From assembly GCF_000159995.1 (NCBI RefSeq), contig NZ_GG700643.1, positions 89,191 through 153,190 on the forward strand: a stretch of 64,000 bases of DNA. Reading direction: 5' to 3'. Position numbers and translations under genes: made by a program. This document shows, in pieces, positions 9,914 through 17,817 of this stretch; the stretch's first letter is position 1, and each line of letters starts with the position of its first letter. Under the pieces are notes generated by a model. The model was not told the origin of the DNA, did no database searches, and worked only from the letters and a program-made list of their open reading frames with translations. The stretch is from Alloprevotella tannerae ATCC 51259. Lineage in GTDB: Bacteria; Bacteroidota; Bacteroidia; Bacteroidales; Bacteroidaceae.

Positions 9914-10124
9914 ATTTGTGTTCAATGAATGCTTTATAAGTTTCACCATGGGGAGCAAAACTAGACTAGTTTCTCGAATCTTTTACAAGGATATTTGTAG
10001 ATGATTCAAATTATTTATCTTGACTAGTGGCTAACCTTAAAAAATATACCTATATTTGCCAAGGTCGTTAAATCCAATATTCGTGTCACATCAAACCTAA
10101 ACCACCATTATAAACATTTTACTT

Positions 10125-12134
10125 ATGAGAAATCTATTATTTCTGGCGAGAGTAGTCGTCGTGTCTTTCATCGTTTCGCTGCAGCTTTACGCACAGCCTT
10201 ATCCTACCACATCCTATCAACTTGACGAAGAAGGTAAAACCATCGTAAAATGGCTTGGCTCTGAAGCCGAACTTAATCTGTCAAGTGATCCTGCATTTTC
10301 GGCAATAGAAACGATTGGCTCAAAAGCTTTTGCCAATTGTCGCAACTTAAAAACAATTATATTACCAGAGAAAACCACTAACATCGAGGGTGGTGCTTTT
10401 TATGATTGCAATGAACTCGCGGAAATCACTTGGGGCAATGCTCTTGTGTCGATTGGCGAGGATGCCTTCTTTGCTTGTAAAAGATTAAAGAAGGTTGATT
10501 TGAAATCTGTGCAAAACATAGGTAATACAGCCTTTAGCGGTTGTGCTGCATTAGAGGAAATCTTTATCCCTAAAACTCTTGAAGAGTTAGGATATTCTGC
10601 ATTCTATAATTGTAGGTCAATAAAGGCTTTTAGGGTGGACAAAGAAAATGAATATTTTACTTCATATCTGGAAGTCCTCTTTGACAAGAACTTAAGCTAC
10701 CTTTTGGCTTACCCGAGAGCGAAAGTCGGATCAGAATATGTAGTTCCGCCTACAGTTACTGTTATTGCCGGTAGGGCGTTTGATAACTGCACACAGTTGC
10801 AAACTCTAACGCTTTCTCCGCGACTTTCAATGATTGGTAAGAACGCATTGTTTAAATGTAAAGGGCTAAAGAAGATTAGTATTCGCTCTTCAATCATACC
10901 AGAGTTACAGGGCGACGCGCCACTTAACGGAATAGACTTAGAAAACTGCCACCTGTTTGTACCTGAAGAAGCAATCAATGCTTATCGAGAGGATGAGGTT
11001 TGGAAAAAATTTGTACATATTGAGGCTCTGCCGGCTGTAACCGGCATTCCGGAAGATAGCTATTTGCTAGATGAGACGGGAAAAACCCTACTGCGTTGGT
11101 TAGGAGGTGAAACTGAAATTGATATGGCTGCAGATACAAGGCTTTCACAAGTAGAAACGATTGCTGCAGAGGCTTTCACCGTAAGGGGTGATCACCATAC
11201 AGCCAATACAGTGTTGGAAAGATTAAAGACCTCCCCTCAATTGCGCAAGATCGAGTCTGTTGGTCTGTGGTGTATCGCTTTACAAGAGATAGAGTTGTCT
11301 GAGGGTTTAGAGGAGCTTGAAACTTGCGCTTTTTCCGGAGGAATGTTTGTGAAGACACTCAAACTACCAGCATCACTAAAGCGCGTTGCTGGTGTACCTT
11401 TCTTTAATTTTTATGATCTAGAATCAATAGAGTTGGCAGCAGGTAGCCAAGTGTTTACTTTAATAAGTGATATGCTGGTTGAGAAAGCGACAAATCGTCT
11501 CATTTTTACGCCGCAGCATCGCAACAGGTTTACGATAAATGTCCCTAAAGGCGTTCAGATTATAGGCCAAGATGCATTCTCTGACAACAACTTCATTTGC
11601 AATGTAATGATTCCTGAAGGAGTAACCACACTTGAGTCGACTTGCTTCTTAGGCTGTGACCAACTGGCGAGAGTAGATCTACCTGCCAGCTTGACAAAGA
11701 TAGACTTCCGAGCTTTTGCTCGTTCTAGTGCACTGGATACCGTCATTGTGCGGGCAACGACACCCCCAACATTAGTGATTGGAGACGGAGGACAGACACC
11801 CTTTGATCGCATTGGCGATGAGGCTGTCTTATGGGTGCCTCAAGCGGCCTTGGATAGCTATCGTAACAATGAAACTTGGAGTGAACTGTTCACTGAGATA
11901 CGCCCCTTGGAAGATCTATTTTTACAGGTTGTTCAGCCTACGAATCAGTCGGAAAATATTATACTCAAAGAGCACGTGCTGACCGTAAAAGCTGAGGGAA
12001 ATATTGTTGTCTATAATAGTGCTGGTATCATTCTAAGTAGAGCAAAGGGTACATTAAGCATACAACTTCCTCAACAGGGTGGGGTATATTTGCTGAGTAT
12101 TAACGGCCGCGTCACCAAGATTTTGGATATATAA
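10125..12134 (+). CDS. BspA-like leucine-rich-repeat surface protein with T9SS-like C-terminal tail
   Basis: The 669-residue protein has a signal peptide ending around LQLYAQ. Two modules each begin with a SYxLDExGKTxxxWLG segment (near residues 31 and 311) and continue into LRR_5/BspA repeats such as IGSKAFANCRNLKTIILP. The last ~70 residues (IVVYNSAG, GVYLLSINGRVTKILDI) resemble a type IX secretion sorting domain, so export to the cell surface is inferred. BspA-type proteins bind host matrix or other bacteria in oral Bacteroidales. The paired N-terminal segments suggest an internal duplication. Confidence 0.85.
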   Translation: MRNLLFLARVVVVSFIVSLQLYAQPYPTTSYQLDEEGKTIVKWLGSEAELNLSSDPAFSAIETIGSKAFANCRNLKTIILPEKTTNIEGGAFYDCNELAEITWGNALVSIGEDAFFACKRLKKVDLKSVQNIGNTAFSGCAALEEIFIPKTLEELGYSAFYNCRSIKAFRVDKENEYFTSYLEVLFDKNLSYLLAYPRAKVGSEYVVPPTVTVIAGRAFDNCTQLQTLTLSPRLSMIGKNALFKCKGLKKISIRSSIIPELQGDAPLNGIDLENCHLFVPEEAINAYREDEVWKKFVHIEALPAVTGIPEDSYLLDETGKTLLRWLGGETEIDMAADTRLSQVETIAAEAFTVRGDHHTANTVLERLKTSPQLRKIESVGLWCIALQEIELSEGLEELETCAFSGGMFVKTLKLPASLKRVAGVPFFNFYDLESIELAAGSQVFTLISDMLVEKATNRLIFTPQHRNRFTINVPKGVQIIGQDAFSDNNFICNVMIPEGVTTLESTCFLGCDQLARVDLPASLTKIDFRAFARSSALDTVIVRATTPPTLVIGDGGQTPFDRIGDEAVLWVPQAALDSYRNNETWSELFTEIRPLEDLFLQVVQPTNQSENIILKEHVLTVKAEGNIVVYNSAGIILSRAKGTLSIQLPQQGGVYLLSINGRVTKILDI

Positions 12135-12165
12135 CACTAGTCGTTGAAAATCTCGATATCAAAAC

Positions 12166-12218
12166 AATCGCGATAGTCACGAAAAACAGGATAGAAAGTT
12201 TCTCTAGCTATCGCGATT
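12166..12218 (+). terminator. Inverted repeat after the BspA-like gene
   Basis: AATCGCGATAG (12166-12176) and CTATCGCGATT (12208-12218) are perfect inverted repeats around a 31-nt loop, starting 32 bp after the stop. A terminator or processing hairpin is inferred from position. Confidence 0.45.
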
Positions 12219-12392
12219 CATATTAGTTATTATATAAGAGATCCTCCATATAGAATAGATCATAGGCTCACACGTAACTATGATGAATAAACAGTAGAAA
12301 TTCAATATGTAAATTTAGAATTGGAGTTGCAAGTCCTAATATCGCTTCCTCAATACTTTGCTTAAGAGCATTCTTTTCGTGATAATAGATTT

Positions 12393-12454
12393 GTCCTTCC
12401 ACGATGGTACAAACGTACTATCGTGATGAGAAGTTTGTACTCTCCTGAAAGGAA
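12393..12454. repeat. Palindrome array B (3 units, 22-bp period)
   Basis: Units lie at 12393-12410 (GTCCTTCCACGATGGTAC), 12415-12432 and 12437-12454, with spacers aaac and gttt. The right arms of units 2 and 3 are degenerate. The surrounding gap (12135-12931) holds no convincing gene. Confidence 0.82.
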
Positions 12455-12931
12455 ACAAAGCAAATATGAGGACCATTTTTTATATTGGTATATTGATGGA
12501 CAGAAAAAAGCACTAAGTTTGGCGCAACAAGATTCCAAACTTTTCTGATAGATACATCTCTAAATCTTGTATGATTTTCGACTCCAAACTTGTATAACAA
12601 ATAAAAAATAGAGTAGGGCCTGATTTCGTTTATAACTACATTATTCCTCTTGTTCCGAAATGAACATTGGCAAGTAAAATGTATAGAATGATATATAACC
12701 GATATTCGCGATCTCTTTTACAGTCAATTACAACCGTAGAAAAGTCGTGGTATTAAAAAGTCGAAAAGCTACAATAGAATCTGTTTATTTACTTTTTTGC
12801 AATGCACACTTGTTATAGGATTGTGAGTGAATTCTGTTTTTTTAACACTAAAAAGAGAAAAAAGGCTTGTGATATTGTTGTGTTCATTTTTTTCCTTGTA
12901 ACTTTGCTCAAAACACGAGCCTATACGCTTT

Positions 12932-13207
12932 ATGCAAGAAAAACATACAGACATCAATCGAATGATAGAGTCAGGAGAAGTTGAACTCGCTTTAGCTCGA
13001 CTCGCTGTGGAACTAAAACAAACTTCGGAAGATGCATTTTTGTATTATTTGAGTGGAAAAGCACAAATGAAATTGGGAAATTGGGGAAAAGCAATCTCTG
13101 ACTTCCTACACTCCGAACAGTTGGATGAGGATTCGCCCGCTGTTGAGTCTCGCAAGATGCTCGAAGACATTATGCAGTTTTACAACAAAGATATGTATAA
13201 TCAATAA
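12932..13207 (+). CDS. Small TPR-repeat protein
   Basis: The 91-residue soluble protein contains about two tetratricopeptide-like helical pairs (GEVELALARLAVEL and YYLSGKAQMKLGNWGKAISDFLHSE-like spacing). It precedes the ferredoxin subunit gene by 18 bp and heads the oxoacid oxidoreductase operon. A similar TPR gene commonly sits here in Bacteroidales. A role in assembly of the complex is a guess; nothing enzymatic is visible. Confidence 0.8.
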   Translation: MQEKHTDINRMIESGEVELALARLAVELKQTSEDAFLYYLSGKAQMKLGNWGKAISDFLHSEQLDEDSPAVESRKMLEDIMQFYNKDMYNQ

Positions 13208-13225
13208 TCACTTAACATAACAATT

Positions 13226-13456
13226 ATGGGTAAAATTAGAGGAGCCGTCGTCATAGACGAAGAGCGCTGTAAGGGATGCAGCTTATGCATTGTAGCTTGT
13301 CCCGTAAAATGCTTATCCTTGGTTGCTGGAGAAGTTAACCACAAAGGCTACGCATTTTGTCAGCAAACAAATTGGGAAATTTGTACAGGTTGCACAAGTT
13401 GCGCTGTTGTATGTCCCGATGGATGTATTACTGTTTATAGAAAAAAGGAGGATTGA
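13226..13456 (+). CDS. korD: 2-oxoacid:ferredoxin oxidoreductase, ferredoxin-like delta subunit
   Basis: The 76-residue protein has two 4Fe-4S binding motifs, CKGCSLCIVACP and CTGCTSCAVVCP. It carries electrons from the catalytic subunits to ferredoxin. It starts 18 bp after the TPR gene and ends 3 bp before the alpha subunit gene. The substrate assignment (2-oxoglutarate versus branched-chain oxoacids) is by synteny, so Kor or Vor remain alternatives. Confidence 0.92.
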   Translation: MGKIRGAVVIDEERCKGCSLCIVACPVKCLSLVAGEVNHKGYAFCQQTNWEICTGCTSCAVVCPDGCITVYRKKED

Positions 13457-13459
13457 TTT

Positions 13460-14548
13460 ATGGAAGACAATAGCAATGTAGTCTTAATGAAGGGTAATGA
13501 GGCCATAGCACACGCAGCTATTCGCTGTGGTTGTGATGGCTACTTCGGATACCCGATTACACCGCAATCGGAAGTATTGGAAACGCTAGCACAATTAAAG
13601 CCTTGGGAAACGACAGGAATGGTGGTTTTGCAAGCTGAAAGCGAAATCGCATCAATTAACATGCTTTATGGTGGCGGAGGTACTGGTAAAAAAGTATTGA
13701 CCTCGTCTTCTAGTCCTGGTGTCGCCTTGATGCAAGAGGGTATAACCTATATGGCTGGTGCTGAAGTGCCTTGCGTTATCGTTAGTGTACAACGTGGCGG
13801 TCCGGGTCTTGGTACTATCCAACCTTCACAGAGCGACTATAATCAATCTACTCGCGGTGGTGGTAATGGTGACTATAATACAATAGTGTTAGCTCCTAAC
13901 TCAGTACAGGAGATGGCCGACTTCGTAGACTTAGCATTTACCTTGGCATTCCGCTATCGTAATCCGGCTATGATCCTCTCTGATGGTGTGATTGGCCAAA
14001 TGATGGAGAAAGTTGTACTTCCTCCGCAAAAGCCGCGTCGAACAGAAGAGGAAATTGCCAAAGAGTGCCCTTGGGCTGCTAATGGGCACGGTTTGAAGAG
14101 CAGAAAACCAAACTATATTACCTCACTCGAGTTGGATTCTGCCGTTATGGAGCAACGCAATATTGCACTCCAAAAGAAATACGCAGAATGCGCAGAAAAA
14201 GAAGTTCGTTATGAGGAGATCCAATGTGATGATGCAGAATATTTAATCGTTGCATTTGGTTCAGCGTCTCGTATCTCTCGTAAGGCTATGGATATGTTGC
14301 GTGCTCAAGGTGTTAAGGTTGGCTTATTCCGCCCGATTACACTTTGGCCTTTCCCGACAAAGCGTTTAAAAGAACTCAGCAAACGAGTTAAAGGTATGCT
14401 CGTTATGGAAATAAACGCTGGCCAAATGGTGTTTGACGTACGCGCAGCTGTTGAATATTCTATTCCTGTAGAACATTTCGGACGTCTTGGTGGTATTGTT
14501 CCTAGTCCGGACGAAATCGTAGATGCAGTTAATAAGATGCGAAAATAA
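13460..14548 (+). CDS. korA: 2-oxoacid:ferredoxin oxidoreductase alpha subunit
   Basis: The 362-residue protein has the pyrimidine-binding domain of TPP-dependent oxidoreductases (GYPITPQSEVLE) followed by domain II, with GSASRISRKAMDML near residue 270. With the beta and gamma subunits it oxidatively decarboxylates a 2-oxoacid with CoA and reduces ferredoxin, feeding or replacing the oxidative TCA step in anaerobes. It is unfused to the gamma subunit, which is encoded separately downstream. Confidence 0.92.
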   Translation: MEDNSNVVLMKGNEAIAHAAIRCGCDGYFGYPITPQSEVLETLAQLKPWETTGMVVLQAESEIASINMLYGGGGTGKKVLTSSSSPGVALMQEGITYMAGAEVPCVIVSVQRGGPGLGTIQPSQSDYNQSTRGGGNGDYNTIVLAPNSVQEMADFVDLAFTLAFRYRNPAMILSDGVIGQMMEKVVLPPQKPRRTEEEIAKECPWAANGHGLKSRKPNYITSLELDSAVMEQRNIALQKKYAECAEKEVRYEEIQCDDAEYLIVAFGSASRISRKAMDMLRAQGVKVGLFRPITLWPFPTKRLKELSKRVKGMLVMEINAGQMVFDVRAAVEYSIPVEHFGRLGGIVPSPDEIVDAVNKMRK

Positions 14549-14549
14549 A

Positions 14550-14855
14550 ATGTTGACAGAAAAAGACAAGGAATTCTTGGAGTGCTTGAATCAAACAGCA
14601 GAGAAAGAGGAGAATGCTGCAGGAATAAAAAGTGGGAAATTACTCCATATTCGGAATATCCTAAATGCTATATTCATCTTATTGGCGATTATAGCTATGG
14701 TTGGTATTCTGATTTCAAAAACTCACACTTACCTTGTCTGGAGCTATGGCGTTGGAATTTTAGCTGTTTTAATAAAAATGGCAGAAGTCGTTTTACGTTA
14801 TCCTTCAATGATACGAAATTCGAATGATGTAAAAAATCGCCGCCGCTCCCATTAA
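14550..14855 (+). CDS. Small two-TM membrane protein inside the kor operon
   Basis: This protein of about 101 residues starts at the ATG at 14550, one base after the korA stop. Two hydrophobic helices (around AIFILLAIIAMVGILI and YLVWSYGVGILAVLI) follow an acidic N-terminal region. It ends 12 bp before korB. I do not recognise a family function. Its position between alpha and beta subunit genes suggests cotranscription and possibly membrane association of the complex, which is inference. Confidence 0.7.
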   Translation: MLTEKDKEFLECLNQTAEKEENAAGIKSGKLLHIRNILNAIFILLAIIAMVGILISKTHTYLVWSYGVGILAVLIKMAEVVLRYPSMIRNSNDVKNRRRSH

Positions 14856-14867
14856 ATAAAAAAAATC

Positions 14868-15632
14868 ATGACAAAAGAAGAAATATTGCAGCCACAAAAT
14901 ATGGTCGCTCAAAAGCCGGAGCTGATGAACGACGTAACAATGCACTACTGCCCAGGCTGCTCGCATGGCGTTGTCCATAAATTGGTGGCAGAAGTAATTG
15001 CGGAAATGGGCATGGAAGAAAAGACGATAGGTATTAGTCCTGTAGGTTGTGCGGTCTTTGCCTATCGCTATATAGATATTGACTGGCAGGAGTCTGCACA
15101 CGGTAGAGCTCCCGCATTAGCAACTGCTTGTAAACGTTTATGGCCGGATCGTTTGGTGTTCACTTATCAAGGCGACGGCGACATGGCTTGTATTGGTACT
15201 GCCGAAACAATCCACGCGCTTAATCGCGGTGAAAATATAACCATTATTTTCGTCAACAATGCTATTTATGGTATGACTGGTGGCCAAATGGCACCAACGA
15301 CTTTAGTGGGAATGAAAACTGCAACTTGCCCCTATGGCCGCGATCCTCAATTGCATGGATATCCCCTGAGAATTTCTGATATTGCAGCTCAATTGGAAGG
15401 AACGGCTTACGTTACACGTCAGAGTGTAGAAACGGTGGCTGCTGTCCGCAAAGCCAAGAAAGCGTTGAGAAAAGCTTTTGAAAACTCAATGAATGGTAAG
15501 GGCTCTAATCTCGTCGAATTTGTTGCTACTTGCTCTTCTGGTTGGAAAATGACTCCCACAAATGCCAATAAATGGATGGAAGAGAATATGTGCGAATATT
15601 ACAAACTTGGCGATCTTAAGGTTAAGGAATAA
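14868..15632 (+). CDS. korB: 2-oxoacid:ferredoxin oxidoreductase beta subunit
   Basis: The 254-residue TPP-binding subunit has a CPGCSHG motif near residue 28. The TPP/Mg site is GDGDMACIGT with a downstream NNAIYGMTGGQ. The active-site region MAPTT and the Cys in TCPYG are also conserved. It binds thiamine diphosphate and an iron-sulfur cluster and performs the decarboxylation with the alpha subunit. The gene is 12 bp after the small membrane protein gene and 14 bp before korC. Confidence 0.94.
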   Translation: MTKEEILQPQNMVAQKPELMNDVTMHYCPGCSHGVVHKLVAEVIAEMGMEEKTIGISPVGCAVFAYRYIDIDWQESAHGRAPALATACKRLWPDRLVFTYQGDGDMACIGTAETIHALNRGENITIIFVNNAIYGMTGGQMAPTTLVGMKTATCPYGRDPQLHGYPLRISDIAAQLEGTAYVTRQSVETVAAVRKAKKALRKAFENSMNGKGSNLVEFVATCSSGWKMTPTNANKWMEENMCEYYKLGDLKVKE

Positions 15633-15646
15633 AAGAATAGACAATT

Positions 15647-16198
15647 ATGACACAAGAAATAATTATCTCCGGCTTTGGTGGCCAAGGCGTGTTGTCAATG
15701 GGCAAAATCTTAGCTTATGCCGGTTTGATGGAAGGAAAAGAAGTAAGTTGGATGCCTGCATATGGTCCGGAACAACGTGGAGGAACTGCGAATGTTACAG
15801 TTATTGTAAGTGACAATCCAATATCTTCTCCCATTTTAAGTGAGTACGATACGGCTATTCTCCTCAATCAACCTTCGCTTGAAAAGTTTGAAAGTAAGAT
15901 AAAGCCAGGTGGGACTATTATTTATGATAGCTTTGGCATTATCAAGAAACCAACACGTACAGATATCAATATCTATTGTATTGATGCAATGAATACAGCG
16001 GCTGAGTTGAAAATGATGAAGACATTTAATATGATTGTCCTTGGTGGATTGCTGAAAATACATCCGATTGTTCAGTTGGAAGGTGTAATGAAGGCTCTGA
16101 AGAAGACTCTTCCCGAACGTCACTGGCATCTTTTGCCAACAAATGAACAAGCCATTTTGAAGGGAATGGAAATTATTAAGCCACAAGATAAACAATAA
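15647..16198 (+). CDS. korC: 2-oxoacid:ferredoxin oxidoreductase gamma subunit
   Basis: The 183-residue protein starts with the gamma-subunit signature GFGGQGVLSMGKILAYAG and contains MPAYGPEQRGG, both conserved in the CoA-interacting gamma domain. It completes the four-subunit enzyme with korD, korA and korB. A strong hairpin 5 bp after its stop closes the operon. Confidence 0.94.
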   Translation: MTQEIIISGFGGQGVLSMGKILAYAGLMEGKEVSWMPAYGPEQRGGTANVTVIVSDNPISSPILSEYDTAILLNQPSLEKFESKIKPGGTIIYDSFGIIKKPTRTDINIYCIDAMNTAAELKMMKTFNMIVLGGLLKIHPIVQLEGVMKALKKTLPERHWHLLPTNEQAILKGMEIIKPQDKQ

Positions 16199-16202
16199 AC
16201 TC

Positions 16203-16234
16203 TTGCGCCTGTAGATATGTCTCTACAGGCGCAA
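16203..16234 (+). terminator. Terminator hairpin after korC
   Basis: TTGCGCCTGTAGA (16203-16215) and TCTACAGGCGCAA (16222-16234) form a perfect 13-bp stem with a 6-nt loop immediately after the operon. The following sequence is only moderately T-rich. Confidence 0.75.
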
Positions 16235-16251
16235 ATCTTACAAATAAAATT

Positions 16252-16515
16252 ATGAGTAGTAGAAGAAAGCTGAAAAAGGACATCAAAAAGGCCTTCGGGG
16301 AGCTTTTCGCTGATTGCGTAACATTAAATATGTGTCATCAAGCAGATGAAAAGAAGATAGCAGAGCTAATGACTCAGACATTATCCACTTATTCAGATTT
16401 GGTTTCTCGCATCAGCCATACAGAAAAAGGTCGCGAACGCGCATTCTATCATAAGCTTCGTGAAGAGTTTGTTATAGCGTTTAATAAGATTTCTGAGGAA
16501 ATCGTAAAGGCGTAG
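16252..16515 (+). CDS. Hypothetical 87-residue protein
   Basis: A basic N terminus (SSRRKLKKDIKKAFGELF) is followed by a helical, charged protein with no membrane segment or enzymatic motif. It begins 17 bp after the kor terminator hairpin. I do not recognise the family. The ATG is well placed and codon use resembles the neighbours, so it is probably a real gene; its function is unknown. Confidence 0.65.
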   Translation: MSSRRKLKKDIKKAFGELFADCVTLNMCHQADEKKIAELMTQTLSTYSDLVSRISHTEKGRERAFYHKLREEFVIAFNKISEEIVKA

Positions 16516-16684
16516 CAACAGCATCTAAACAAGCAACAGCCAATTATCTTTGTCTAAGAGATAATATACGACGATAAAGATATATTGGGATTGAATATTT
16601 ATCTTTGTGGCAGTTCGTAATGATTAAAGGTTGAGGACTTAGCCATAATATTATCTTGGTTGAATGATTTTAAATTATATAACA

Positions 16685-17125
16685 ATGAATACAACAATAG
16701 GATTGGCTTGTGATCACGCAGGTTTTGAACTTAAGCAGTTTGTAATACAATACCTCGAGAAAAAAGGTATATCTTACAAAGATTATGGAACTTATAGTAC
16801 GATGAGCTGTGATTATCCTGACTTCGCTCATGCTTTAGCAGAAGGCATAGAGCAGGGGGAAGTTGAAAAAGGAATAGCCATCTGTGGTTCAGGAGAAGGT
16901 ATTTCTATGACCTTAAATAAGCACCAATCTATTCGTGCAGCCCTTGCATGGAATGAAGAGGTCGCAGGTCTTTGCAGACAGCATAATGATGCAAATGTGC
17001 TGTGTATGCCGGGGCGTTTTATAGACAATAAAACAGCAGAAAAGGTTATGGATAAGTTCTTTAGTACACCTTTTGAAGGGGGAAGACACGAGCGTCGCAT
17101 CAATAAAATACCACTGAAACCCTAA
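16685..17125 (+). CDS. rpiB: Ribose-5-phosphate isomerase B
   Basis: The 146-residue protein from ATG 16685 starts with IGLACDHAGFELK, then CGSGEGISM (phosphate-binding, with the catalytic Cys) and RQHNDANVLCMPGR. These are RpiB/LacAB hallmarks. It interconverts ribose-5-P and ribulose-5-P in the pentose phosphate pathway. An earlier in-frame ATG at 16664 would add seven residues before the family's usual start. TATCTTTG at 16600-16607 is a promoter candidate. Confidence 0.95.
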   Translation: MNTTIGLACDHAGFELKQFVIQYLEKKGISYKDYGTYSTMSCDYPDFAHALAEGIEQGEVEKGIAICGSGEGISMTLNKHQSIRAALAWNEEVAGLCRQHNDANVLCMPGRFIDNKTAEKVMDKFFSTPFEGGRHERRINKIPLKP

Positions 17126-17140
17126 AAACCGCTTATCACA

Positions 17141-17172
17141 TTTCCATAAACCATTTGTAAATTATATCTTTG
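17141..17172 (+). promoter_or_regulatory. Promoter of the HU-family gene
   Basis: TTTC at 17141-17144, a 20-bp spacer and TATCTTTG at 17165-17172 match the Bacteroidetes -33/-7 pattern closely. It is 45 bp before the HU start codon. Confidence 0.7.
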
Positions 17173-17216
17173 CACTCGCTTTCAAAAGAAGTTTAACTAA
17201 TTATTAAGTTCAGAAG

Positions 17217-17501
17217 ATGACTAAAGCTGATATTGTCAATGAGATAGCAAAGAAAACCGGAATAGACCGTGTTACTGTTCTAACGACCGTCGAGGCCTTT
17301 ATGAATAGTGTAAAGGATTCATTGGATAGAGAGCAAAATGTGTATTTGAGAGGGTTTGGTAGTTTTATCTTGAAGAAAAGAGCAGAAAAGACAGCTCGCA
17401 ATATTTCAAAGAATACTACATTGATCATTCCCGAGCATAACATTCCAGCCTTTAAGCCGGCTAAATCATTTTTGCAATCTATTTCCAAGCTCAAAGGGTG
17501 A
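17217..17501 (+). CDS. HU/IHF-family DNA-binding protein
   Basis: The 94-residue protein has the HU order: an N-terminal helical dimerisation part (TKADIVNEIAKKTG), LRGFGSF, and a beta arm ending in IPAFKPAKSF. It bends and compacts DNA as a dimer. It sits directly before the small ribosomal-type protein gene and RNase G gene, an order I recall from other Bacteroidales, which supports a growth-linked cluster. Confidence 0.95.
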   Translation: MTKADIVNEIAKKTGIDRVTVLTTVEAFMNSVKDSLDREQNVYLRGFGSFILKKRAEKTARNISKNTTLIIPEHNIPAFKPAKSFLQSISKLKG

Positions 17502-17548
17502 TATGGATTAGATAATTCACAGTTATTCAACACTAAAATATAAGAACT

Positions 17549-17638
17549 ATGCCAAGCGGAAAAAAGAAAAAAAGACACAAGATGTCAACGCATAAGCGCA
17601 AGAAAAGACTGAGAAAGAACAGACATAAGAGCAAATAA
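17549..17638 (+). CDS. 29-residue basic protein of the AURKAIP1/COX24 (mS38/bS22-like) family
   Basis: ATG at 17549 opens 29 codons ending in TAA at 17636-17638. About two thirds of the residues are Lys, Arg or His, including MPSGKKKKRHKMSTHKRKKR. This closely matches the short C-terminal module of mitochondrial ribosomal protein mS38 (AURKAIP1/COX24), which occurs as a tiny stand-alone gene in Bacteroidetes between HU and RNase G. A ribosome-binding role is inferred from the family. Confidence 0.85.
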   Translation: MPSGKKKKRHKMSTHKRKKRLRKNRHKSK

Positions 17639-17817
17639 GCTCTCTGTACTTTCTGAATTGGGAATTGAAAAATTGGAAACGAATTTGAGGAGAAACCGAA
17701 AATACGGCCTATTTCTCAATTCTCAATTCTCATTTAAATCATCCAATCTAAAGACTTTAACTGACTATTTCATATCGTTTTTTCTTTATGTAGATTGGAG
17801 GAGTAATTAATTATTTT

